From assembly GCA_002404055.1 (NCBI GenBank), contig DHIZ01000059.1, forward strand, positions 1 to 17,060: a stretch of DNA of 17,060 nucleotides, given 5' to 3'. Below, piece by piece: positions 7,088-13,034 of the stretch. The DNA is from Chloroflexi bacterium UBA4733. GTDB lineage: Bacteria > Chloroflexota > UBA4733. The notes under the pieces are model-generated. The model was not told where the DNA came from. It worked only from the letters and a program-made list of their open reading frames with translations, and made no database searches. The translations under genes and the position numbers were made by a program. Positions within the stretch are counted from its first letter, which is position 1; every line of letters starts with the position of its first letter.

Positions 7088-8328
7088 TAAGGCACAACCT
7101 GCACAGCCGTTCCCGTCGGGGCCCAGTCGTACAACTGCTTGGCGATCGCCGGCGGAACGTTCACGCAGCCGTGGCTGCCGGTGAGGTCCTGACCGGGGGT
7201 GCCGGGTTTGGCATTACTGCCGGGACCGAAATCGCTCCGCCACGGCGCATCGTGAATGTAGTAGCCGCGGTCGTCGAAGAGCAGCGCATAGGTGACGGGC
7301 GAGTCGGCGTACCAGAAGGGGCTGCCTTTCGGCCAGGGGGAGTGGAAGGTGAAGGGCGAATACTTGCCCAGGATGGGGAAGACGCCGACCGGTGTCGGCA
7401 GGACCTGGTTGCCGGTGGTCACGAGGGTGGTCACTACCGGCGTGTTAGCGTCATAGGCAGTGAGGCTCTGCTTGGAGAGGGAGACAACGATGCGGTCATA
7501 GGTGATGCTCAGGTCACTGGCCTGCGCACTGGCCTGATGACCGTGGCCGTCATCCGCCTTGACCAGGTAGCTGTACTTCCCTGGCTGGGCGACGCTGCCC
7601 TTGTCGGTTTTGCCGTCCCAGGTGAGGTCTACCTCGCCTGCTTTTGGCTGCTGCGTGTGGAAGGTGCGGACGAATGCCCCTGTGCTACCCTGTACGAGTA
7701 CCGTCACCTGGGACGGCTTGGAAACATCGAACCAGAAGTCCTGTGTGAAGAAGTTTGGGTTGAAAGTAAAGGCCGAGAACTTCGGCGTGGTGACGCTGAG
7801 GGGCACACGATCAAGGTTGAATTGGAAGGAAGCGGACGGCCCCCACTGACCCGATGCGCCGACCGCGCGCACGTGTACGTACCAGACGCCGTCCTTAAGG
7901 TTGCTCAATGTCACCGTCTGGTCCGATGTGCGCACTGTCGTCGGTGCGCCGCCCGTGGCCGCCTGGTCTATTAGATAGCTGTAGCCGTTGATGGCCACGC
8001 CGCTCGGCTCGCTCCAGTGCAGCGTCACGTCCTTGCCGGCGTACCAGACCTTCGGGTTCGGGTCGCTTGGCGATTGCACCAGCGGCTTCGGTGGGGGAAC
8101 CGGCGTGGCAGTGGGCGCCGGTGTCGCAGTGGGCGCAGAGGTTGCCGTTGGCTGCGCTGTCGGCGTTGGCGGTGGTGTTGAGGTCGCCACAATTGCCGCA
8201 ACGCCAGTGGGGGCGCTCCGAGGAGCGAGTGTCACCGCGGCGCCGGTGCGCGGCGCGAATTGAACGAGATAGAGGGCTCCGGCGCCGACCAGCAGGGCCA
8301 GCACCACGAGCGTAGCGAGGCGGCGCAT
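7087..8328 (-). CDS. Exported multidomain L,D-transpeptidase (YkuD/ErfK family)
   Basis: A 413-residue protein. An N-terminal signal peptide or anchor (MRRLATLVVLALLVGAGALY) is followed by a Thr/Pro/Ala-rich stalk (about 45-80). Next come a fibronectin-III/Ig-like domain (about 85-170, with WSEPSGVAINGYSYLID and DGVWYVHVRAV) and a FlgD-like Ig domain (about 175-270, DLTWDGKTDKGSVAQPGKYSY). The C-terminal YkuD domain (about 280-413) holds the catalytic motif SHGCVNV, with nucleophile Cys388 and His386, and the upstream HDAPW. YkuD enzymes form 3-3 peptidoglycan crosslinks outside the membrane or attach proteins to the wall. The ATG at 8328 has AAGGA at good spacing; ATG at 8337 (three residues longer) is also in frame but abuts the ribosome site. 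The stalk and Ig domains suggest reach through a wall layer. Monocistronic, with a long leader. Confidence 0.93.
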   Translation of the reverse strand: MRRLATLVVLALLVGAGALYLVQFAPRTGAAVTLAPRSAPTGVAAIVATSTPPPTPTAQPTATSAPTATPAPTATPVPPPKPLVQSPSDPNPKVWYAGKDVTLHWSEPSGVAINGYSYLIDQAATGGAPTTVRTSDQTVTLSNLKDGVWYVHVRAVGASGQWGPSASFQFNLDRVPLSVTTPKFSAFTFNPNFFTQDFWFDVSKPSQVTVLVQGSTGAFVRTFHTQQPKAGEVDLTWDGKTDKGSVAQPGKYSYLVKADDGHGHQASAQASDLSITYDRIVVSLSKQSLTAYDANTPVVTTLVTTGNQVLPTPVGVFPILGKYSPFTFHSPWPKGSPFWYADSPVTYALLFDDRGYYIHDAPWRSDFGPGSNAKPGTPGQDLTGSHGCVNVPPAIAKQLYDWAPTGTAVQVVP

Positions 8329-8337
8329 GTTTGCCAT

Positions 8338-8591
8338 CCTTCCTGTTTCCGACGTTCACTTGCGGCAAGCTGCCGACGGACACGCGAGGGCCTGGGAACT
8401 GCCCCGACTTCAGATGCGCATTCCATGTGCCGAAAAGCCTGTTCGGCGTGCCTTTGAATTTTGGCAACCCAAGGCCGCCGATGCCGGCCCCTAGGGTCCA
8501 TGACGCACGAGACGCTTACAGGGTACCGTGCTCCATGCATGCTCCCCTAATGGCAGCAACCCGACAGCATTGGACGCGAGACATCGTTCTG
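8338..8591 (-). other. Long intergenic region upstream of the L,D-transpeptidase, with hairpins
   Basis: About 254 nt with no credible gene lies between the Uma2 stop and the L,D-transpeptidase start. Read on the minus strand it contains GCCGAA/TTCGGC around a 7-nt loop (8431-8449 region) and CGGCA/TGCCG around a 3-nt loop nearer the start codon. A further GC-rich partly symmetric stretch lies near 8475-8500. I could not match it to a known riboswitch core (no ydaO, c-di-GMP, SAM, cobalamin or glycine consensus). It may hold the promoter and a structured leader, or simply the Uma2 terminator. Confidence 0.4.
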
Positions 8592-9176
8592 CTAGCGCCC
8601 CGGCTCCCGCAGGTTTCGGAACAGTTCGGCTACCGGCAAGGTGATGCCGGGGAAGAGCGGCGAGCGCAGATCCTCGCCCAGGCCCAGCCGCGCCACTTCC
8701 ACCAACAGCCCCGCGCGTCGTTCGTACTGCGTTACTGTCCGCGCCGCGGGATCGACTGTCCAGTACGCTGGCACGCCGAAGCGCACGTACAGATCCCACC
8801 TCTCCCCGCCTGGCAGATCTTCCCGCCGATTGCTTGGCGAGAGTATCTCGATCACCAGATCAGGAACACCCTCCACGGCGTCGGCTGTAATGATGTGCTC
8901 GTGACTTCGCCGGACGAAGAAGACATCCGGCTCCGGTGCGTTCTCCCGCCGCATGTTGGCGTCCAGCAGCACCGCCACCGGTCCTACCAGTCCGGCGCCA
9001 TAGCCCGCCGCGTCGGCCCGACCAAGCCAGCGGTCGAGGGAGCTCACCAGCCTGGCGTGGTTGGCAGTCGGCGGCGCCATCTCGACGAGCTTCCCGTTCA
9101 GCAGTTCGTAGCGCCTGCCGTCGTCGGGCATCGCCAGCCAGTCGTCAAACGTGCAGCGTTGCTTGGTCGTGATCAT
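8592..9176 (-). CDS. Uma2-family (DUF820) putative endonuclease
   Basis: A 194-residue protein of the Uma2 family, which has a PD-(D/E)XK nuclease-like fold. The family start is seen in CTFDDWLAMPDDGRRYELLNGKLVEM, and the core in EPDVFFVRR and VPDLVIEILSPSNRRED. YVRFGVPAYWTVDP follows, where most members have ARAGVxEYWxVDP. The acidic residues (E and D of EPD, D and E of PDLVIE) are kept; the lysine often found before the LY motif appears replaced by Arg (GERWDLY). The biological role is unknown; the family is very abundant in Cyanobacteria and Chloroflexota, often in many copies. ATG at 9176 fits family length; an in-frame GTG at 9233 would add 19 unconserved residues but has a TATGCT box eight bases upstream. 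A stand-alone gene on the minus strand. Confidence 0.88.
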   Translation of the reverse strand: MITTKQRCTFDDWLAMPDDGRRYELLNGKLVEMAPPTANHARLVSSLDRWLGRADAAGYGAGLVGPVAVLLDANMRRENAPEPDVFFVRRSHEHIITADAVEGVPDLVIEILSPSNRREDLPGGERWDLYVRFGVPAYWTVDPAARTVTQYERRAGLLVEVARLGLGEDLRSPLFPGITLPVAELFRNLREPGR

Positions 9177-9408
9177 TGACCCAGCACCACCTTCCCGCTC
9201 AACTTCCAATCGTCTCGTGTACTGGCTGGCCACGACGCTTCAGCATAGCACGGCTCCACGGGTTGTATCACTGCCAGCGCGCTGCCCCACCAATTCCGGC
9301 CAAGCCTCAGTGCGAAGCTCTCGCCAGGCCGGCCTTTGACGGTCCACGGCATTCCCGATACACCCCTCGTAACGCCTCGCGTCGCGGGTCGCCGGTATAC
9401 TCCAGGTG
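9177..9408. other. Divergent intergenic region between the Uma2 and HAD genes
   Basis: About 230 nt without a supported gene. It contains a minus-strand TATGCT (9242-9247) that could serve Uma2 and a plus-strand TATACT (9396-9401) directly before the HAD start. No repeat, tRNA or strong hairpin was noticed. Confidence 0.5.
9396..9401 (+). promoter_or_regulatory. TATACT -10 box positioned for a leaderless HAD transcript
   Basis: TATACT matches the consensus -10 at five of six positions and ends seven bases before the HAD ATG (9409), where transcription would be expected to begin. No -35 hexamer and only a poor ribosome site (AGG, 3 nt from the ATG) are present, which fits leaderless initiation. 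Confidence 0.5.
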
Positions 9409-10248
9409 ATGAGACCGTGTTACCGCCTGCTGGCCCTGGATATGGACGGCACCCTGCTCGACCGGGGCGGCGAAGTGCATCCCACGACTGCCAGGGCGGT
9501 GCGGGCGGCGGTGGCTGCCGGAAAACATGTAGTCCTCGCGTCGGGGCGAGCGCCTCGCCACATGGTCGATGTTCACCGCCAGCTTGAACTGGATACGCCG
9601 ATCGTGGCCTTCAACGGCGCCCTCGTCTACGATGCCGGTCGTCAGGAGGTCATCCATCATGAGCCGATTGACCTCGACGTTGTTCGTCGGATCGCCCAGA
9701 TGCTCAAGGAGCATGATCCCACGATCAATCTGCACGTGGAAACGCAGGAAGGACTGGTCGACCGTTGGAGCGTGGAAGCTGTCGATGAGCGGCTGCTCGA
9801 TTCGATCATGCGCTGGAAAGTTGAGCCGCCGCATTCGGTTGGCGAGATCCAGCAACTGCTGGCCGACGAGGCAACCAGAGTGAGCAAACTCTGGTTCTAT
9901 GCGCCGGTCGACACGATGGCTGCCATCAAATGCAGCATGACTACGGAATTTGCTGATCGGATTGCCACGTTGGCGTTTGACGACGTGACGCTGACGATCC
10001 TTTCCTCCGGCGTCTCGAAAGCCGCAGCGGTGGCCTGGGTTGCCGAGCGCTACGGCGTGAGCCGGGCGGAGGTCATGGCCATTGGGGACGACCTCAACGA
10101 CGTCCCAATGCTGGGCTGGGCCGGGCTCGGCATCGCGATGGGCAACGCCAAGCCGGCTGCCCGAGCTGTGGCGCGCGAGATCACCGGCGCCAACACCGAG
10201 CACGGCGTGGCGCAGGCGATCTACCGGTGGGCGCTGGCGCCTACGTGA
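9409..10248 (+). CDS. Cof-type HAD-superfamily hydrolase (subfamily IIB phosphatase)
   Basis: A 279-residue cytosolic phosphatase. Motif I is LALDMDGTLLD, with nucleophile D11 and acid/base D13. Motif II lies in the VVLASGRAPRHM segment, motif III is K204 in SSGVSKAAAV, and motif IV is IGDDLNDVPML (D227, D228, D231), followed by GIAMGNAKPAAR. The large C2B cap (about 85-190) marks the Cof/YidA group, whose members dephosphorylate sugar phosphates, FMN, PLP and similar small substrates; the substrate here cannot be read from sequence. The ATG at 9409 follows a -10 box by seven bases; GTG at 9406 is the only alternative. It converges on the MocA remnant, overlapping its 3' end by eight bases. 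Confidence 0.94.
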   Translation: MRPCYRLLALDMDGTLLDRGGEVHPTTARAVRAAVAAGKHVVLASGRAPRHMVDVHRQLELDTPIVAFNGALVYDAGRQEVIHHEPIDLDVVRRIAQMLKEHDPTINLHVETQEGLVDRWSVEAVDERLLDSIMRWKVEPPHSVGEIQQLLADEATRVSKLWFYAPVDTMAAIKCSMTTEFADRIATLAFDDVTLTILSSGVSKAAAVAWVAERYGVSRAEVMAIGDDLNDVPMLGWAGLGIAMGNAKPAARAVAREITGANTEHGVAQAIYRWALAPT

Positions 10249-10393
10249 TGTCCACCATCTGACCTGTCTTAGATGACTCGTAGATCGCGTCCAGTATTTG
10301 CAGGGTGATGCCCAGCACCTGGTAGCCGGGCAGGTGGTTCATCTCGGCGATATTGCCGGCGCCTATCACGCCGACGCCGATGGTGTTTGCCAT
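10241..10393 (-). pseudogene. Collapsed Gfo/Idh/MocA-family oxidoreductase: N- and C-terminal ends joined in frame
   Basis: An open frame of 50 codons from ATG at 10393 to TAG. Residues 1-24 (MANTIGVGVIGAGNIAEMNH then LPGY) match the Rossmann NAD(P)-binding start of Gfo/Idh/MocA dehydrogenases. Residues 25-50 (VLGITLQILDAIYESSKTGQ followed by MVDIT) match the extreme C-terminus of the same family. About 300 central residues, including the catalytic EKP region, are missing, yet no frame is lost at the join. GGAG lies 3 nt before the ATG. Most likely a large in-frame deletion left this remnant; an expressed micro-peptide or an assembly collapse are alternatives. It overlaps the HAD 3' end by eight bases and is divergent from the cupin gene across 82 bp. 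Confidence 0.75.
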
Positions 10394-10403
10394 AGTCTCC
10401 GTC

Positions 10404-10431
10404 TTGCCTTTCCCTAGCGGCGTGCTATGCT
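10404..10431 (+). promoter_or_regulatory. Candidate cupin promoter
   Basis: TTGCCT (10404-10409) and TATGCT (10426-10431) are 16 bases apart and would start a transcript near 10438, giving a leader of about 38 nt. A second box, TAGCAT (10463-10468), ends seven bases before the cupin ATG and would give a leaderless transcript. No ribosome site precedes the ATG, which favours the second. Confidence 0.35.
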
Positions 10432-10475
10432 CGCATCGCGCACCCTGATTCACAGCGAAGGCTAGCATACCAAAG

Positions 10476-10817
10476 ATGACAGCGTTACCGAACTTTGTGG
10501 ACTGGGATGCCATCCCAGCGCGTCGGCTGGCGGCGGGAGTGACGCTCCGCATTTTCAGTAGCGCGAACGTCATGCTGTCCCTGGTGGACCTGGAACCCGG
10601 CGCTGTGGTGGCGCCGCACCAGCACCCGCACGAGCAACTGGGCATCTGGCTGGCGGGCGACGCCGAGGCTGTCATCGGCGATTGCCAGCAGAGCGTGCGC
10701 GCCGGTGACAGCTACTACATTCCTGGTGACACGCTGCACACCTTTGTGGCCGGACCCCAGGGCGGACGCGCGCTCGACATTTTCAACCCGCCCCGCGAGG
10801 ACTACCTCACGCCGTAA
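10476..10817 (+). CDS. Small single-domain cupin protein
   Basis: A 113-residue cupin with motif 1 at PGAVVAPHQHPHEQLGIWLAG (metal ligands likely H48, H50 and Q54) and motif 2 at GDSYYIPGDTLHTFVAG (H88). This is a one-barrel metal-binding fold. It resembles the small cupins annotated as quercetin-dioxygenase-like or pectin-degradation KdgF-like, but no specific reaction can be assigned. The start ATG at 10476 lacks a Shine-Dalgarno sequence and is preceded by TAGCAT at a leaderless distance. It is 81 bp ahead of fabH on the same strand, but fabH appears to have its own promoter. It is divergent from the MocA remnant; KdgF-like cupins are commonly near sugar dehydrogenases, so the two may once have been linked. 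Confidence 0.88.
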   Translation: MTALPNFVDWDAIPARRLAAGVTLRIFSSANVMLSLVDLEPGAVVAPHQHPHEQLGIWLAGDAEAVIGDCQQSVRAGDSYYIPGDTLHTFVAGPQGGRALDIFNPPREDYLTP

Positions 10818-10853
10818 GCGTTGTCCGCTTGCTCTGGCCGACCGTTCCCTCGC

Positions 10854-10859
10854 TACAAT
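10854..10859 (+). promoter_or_regulatory. Candidate fabH promoter (-10 TACAAT)
   Basis: TACAAT (five of six to consensus) lies 39 bases before the fabH GTG; TTGCTC at 10829-10834 is a possible -35 with a 19-bp spacer. The transcript would start near 10866 and include the GGGAG ribosome site. Confidence 0.4.
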
Positions 10860-10898
10860 GGTGCAGCGGCTGACAGCAGAGGTGACTGGGAGTACGGC

Positions 10899-11918
10899 GT
10901 GCAACGCGGCGCGAAGATTGCCGGTTGGGGCATGTACGTCCCCGATCGCATCCTGACGAACCACGACCTGGAGCAGATGGTCGACACCAGCGACGAGTGG
11001 ATCACCTCGCGCACCGGCATCCGGGAACGTCGCCTGGTTGCCGACCACGAGGGGACGGCCAGCATGGTCCTGGCGGCGTCGCAGCAGGCGTTGCGACGGG
11101 CAGGTGTCGCCGGCAGCGCCGTGCAATTGGTGATCGTCGCCACTGTCACGCCGGACTACCAGTTCCCGGCCGTGGCCTGCCTGCTGCAGGCGGCCCTGGG
11201 GGCGCCTGCCGGCGCTTTCGACCTGCAGGCCGGCTGTTCCGGCTTCGTCTACGCCCTGATCACCGGCTTGCAGTTCATTCGCAGCGGCGTCTACGACCGC
11301 GTGCTCGTCGCCGGTGGCGACACGCTGTCGCGTGTGTTGGACTGGACCGATCGTGCGACGTGCGTCCTATTTGGGGACGGCGCCGGTGCGGTCTACCTGG
11401 AGGCCGTTGACGGTCCCGGCGATTTCCTGAGTATGGAGTTGGGTTCGGAGGGCGGCAATCCGGCTGCCCTGTACATGGACAGCGTGGCTCGTCCGCGCGC
11501 CGTCTATGTAGCGGAACCGGCAAGTGACGCCGCCGGCAGCTTGCCGGCGCTTGCTGAGGGGGCGCGCTACGTCAAGATGGACGGCCGCGAGGTCTTTCGC
11601 TTCGCCAGCCGCATCCTCGGCGACGCGGTGCGCCGCGTCACCGAGGCGGCCGGTTGGTCGCTCGCTGACGTCGATGTCCTGATTCCGCACCAGGCCAACC
11701 TGCGGATCATTCAGGCCGCCAGCAAGGCGCTGGGCATCCCGCTGGAACGTTTCTACGTCAACGTCGACCGCTACGGCAATACCTCGAACGGATCAGTGCC
11801 CGTCGCCCTCTGCGAAGCCGTGGAAACCGGTACGATTCAGCCCGGTTCCCGCGTTGTGCTCGCCTCGTTCGGCGCGGGGCTGACCTGGGCTGCGACGGCG
11901 ATGCGCTGGGGCGGCTAG
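10899..11918 (+). CDS. fabH: Beta-ketoacyl-ACP synthase III (FabH / KAS III)
   Basis: A 339-residue thiolase-fold enzyme that starts fatty-acid synthesis by condensing an acyl-CoA with malonyl-ACP. The catalytic triad is intact: Cys113 in LQAGCSGFVYAL, His264 in IPHQANLRII and Asn294 in RYGNTSNGS. The TSDEWITSRTGIRERR stretch (30-45) and FGDGAGAVYLE (158-168) are typical FabH. An insertion-like segment at about 195-222 (VARPRAVYVAEPASDAAG) lies where FabH proteins vary. GTG at 10899 is chosen because GGGAG lies 6 nt upstream and the protein then starts at the family's usual QRGAKIAGWGMYVP; longer readings extend through the promoter. No other fab or acp gene is adjacent, so it could serve fatty acids or a specialised product. 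It shares a CTAG stop palindrome with lepB. Confidence 0.95.
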   Translation: MQRGAKIAGWGMYVPDRILTNHDLEQMVDTSDEWITSRTGIRERRLVADHEGTASMVLAASQQALRRAGVAGSAVQLVIVATVTPDYQFPAVACLLQAALGAPAGAFDLQAGCSGFVYALITGLQFIRSGVYDRVLVAGGDTLSRVLDWTDRATCVLFGDGAGAVYLEAVDGPGDFLSMELGSEGGNPAALYMDSVARPRAVYVAEPASDAAGSLPALAEGARYVKMDGREVFRFASRILGDAVRRVTEAAGWSLADVDVLIPHQANLRIIQAASKALGIPLERFYVNVDRYGNTSNGSVPVALCEAVETGTIQPGSRVVLASFGAGLTWAATAMRWGG

Positions 11919-12532
11919 GCCCCGGCCGGCGCTACCAGCGTGTTGCCGTAGTTGACGTGCGGCACGGTGCGCCACTGGCTCGGCGGCCAATACACGACCC
12001 AGGCCTTGCCGATGACTTCATTGGCGGGGAGGAGGCCCCAGATATGGGAGTCGTTGCTGTCGTTGCGGTTGTCGCCCAGCACCCAGTACTTACCGGCGGG
12101 AACCGTGAGCGGGGCGACGGTGTAGGCCGGGGCCTGAGCAATATACGGCTCGGTAAGGGCGTGACCGTTGACATAGACATGGCCACCGTGGACGGCGACG
12201 ACATCGCCCGGGACACCAATCACGCGCTTGATGAAGTTGCGGCTGGGATCCTGCGGGTACTGCAGGACGATGATGTCGCCCGTCTGGGGCGGGTGGAACC
12301 AGTACACCGCCTTGAGCACGATCACGAACTCGCCGTTATTCATCGTTGGGTCCATGCTATGACCGTCAACCTGATAGTTCTGTGCAACTGCCCGGATCGC
12401 CAGGAAGACGATGGCAGTGAGGAGGATCGTCTCCAACAGTTCGCGCATTGCCGATTTTGAGCGCCGTTTGGTAGTCGCTACTGTCGCCGGTTGAACCACC
12501 GGCGCTGCGGAATCTACTGACGATTCCCTCAC
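11915..12532 (-). CDS. lepB: Signal peptidase I
   Basis: A 205-residue membrane-bound leader peptidase of the type I, Ser/Lys family. A Ser/Thr/Lys-rich cytosolic N-terminus precedes one membrane helix (about 33-50, LETILLTAIVFLAIRAVA). Catalytic Ser59 lies in VDGHSMDPTM (box B) and Lys102 in NFIKRVIGVPGD (box D). Box E is VLGDNRNDSNDSHIWG (151-166). It cleaves signal peptides on the outer face of the membrane. Start GTG at 12530-12532 has GGAGG 7 nt upstream; the same frame stays open to 12769, but that extension runs into the repeat region and looks non-coding. It is convergent with fabH (three-base overlap) and divergent from dnaE across 500 bp. Confidence 0.95.
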   Translation of the reverse strand: MRESSVDSAAPVVQPATVATTKRRSKSAMRELLETILLTAIVFLAIRAVAQNYQVDGHSMDPTMNNGEFVIVLKAVYWFHPPQTGDIIVLQYPQDPSRNFIKRVIGVPGDVVAVHGGHVYVNGHALTEPYIAQAPAYTVAPLTVPAGKYWVLGDNRNDSNDSHIWGLLPANEVIGKAWVVYWPPSQWRTVPHVNYGNTLVAPAGA

Positions 12533-12587
12533 TGTCACCCCTCCAGCGCCATCCCAGCATTGGGAACCCTGCAGCCCTGTACTGCAC

Positions 12588-12616
12588 AGTCTATGCCTGT
12601 TGGGAACGCGGGACGA
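12588..12616 (-). promoter_or_regulatory. Candidate lepB promoter (TCGTCC-17-TAGACT)
   Basis: On the minus strand TCGTCC (12611-12616) and TAGACT (12588-12593) are 17 bases apart. The hexamers differ by one base from those proposed for dnaE on the other side of the same intergenic region. The leader would be about 48 nt. Confidence 0.35.
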
Positions 12617-12702
12617 GGCCCCATACCGGCCGGCTCGCCCGAACCCATTCAGCCATTGTACGGGATGAGGGACGGGGACGGCCCCCACGCTGGCTTGCGT
12701 GC

Positions 12703-12908
12703 GAGGAGGCCCCCACTCTGGCTTTGCCATTTCGCCCCCATGCGTGGGGGCGAGCCAGAATCGAGGCATAGCGTCGCTGGCGTAGAGGGACGACGGCCCT
12801 CACGCTGAATTCGGCACTATCCCCCCTTTGCCATTGCCGAAATACCACGACAATGGCTCGCCCCCACGCATGGGGGCGAGATGGCGGAGCCAGAGTGGGG
12901 GCCTCCTC
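12703..12908. repeat. 206-nt inverted-repeat element with 55-nt arms and nested palindromes
   Basis: Arm 12703-12757 and the reverse complement of arm 12854-12908 agree at 52 of 55 positions, with all three differences in a short central segment. Each arm contains its own hairpin, CGCCCCCA/TGGGGGCG with a 4-nt loop (TGCG or CGCA). The 96-nt centre contains a further 7-bp stem, TTCGGCA/TGCCGAA. Just upstream, CACGC/GCGTG forms another small hairpin (about 12687-12702). Blocks resembling GGCCCCCACGCTGGCT recur three times (near 12680, 12708 and 12794). The element lies between lepB and dnaE with no credible coding content. It looks like a composite palindromic interspersed repeat. Confidence 0.88.
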
Positions 12909-12973
12909 CAGCAGTTCGCCAATAACGTCAGAACAGACAGCCTTTTCCATTGCCCACCAGGGAACACGCCCCG

Positions 12974-13002
12974 TTGTCCCCTATCCTGAACGTCGGTAGA
13001 CT
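12974..13002 (+). promoter_or_regulatory. Candidate dnaE promoter (TTGTCC-17-TAGACT)
   Basis: TTGTCC (12974-12979) and TAGACT (12997-13002) are separated by exactly 17 bases. Transcription would begin near 13009, leaving a 26-nt leader containing AGAGG about 9 nt before the GTG start of dnaE. Confidence 0.5.
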
Positions 13003-13034
13003 GCGGAACAGGCAGCGGGAAGAGGTTAGGGAAC

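Noticed and set aside
5463..7097. Long (544-residue) minus-strand open frame antisense to the MFS end and the lactonase
   Set aside because: Composition-driven shadow in GC-rich DNA; the plus-strand genes have clear family motifs and the antisense protein has none.
8338..8591. Possible c-di-AMP (ydaO) or c-di-GMP riboswitch before the L,D-transpeptidase
   Set aside because: Hairpins are present but no conserved core segments of either class can be aligned by eye; kept only as an unassigned leader.
12533..12769. In-frame N-terminal extension of lepB by 79 residues
   Set aside because: It reads through the intergenic repeat, lacks any signal-peptidase similarity, and a GTG with GGAGG at ideal spacing starts the protein at 12532.
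12703..12908. CRISPR-like array
   Set aside because: The repeated blocks are two inverted arms and nested palindromes, not regularly spaced direct repeats with unique spacers; no cas genes are present.
12591..12950. 119-residue minus-strand open frame containing PHAWGR-type repeats
   Set aside because: It is a translation of the palindromic repeat region; the peptide repeats mirror the DNA palindromes and no ribosome site or family match is seen.
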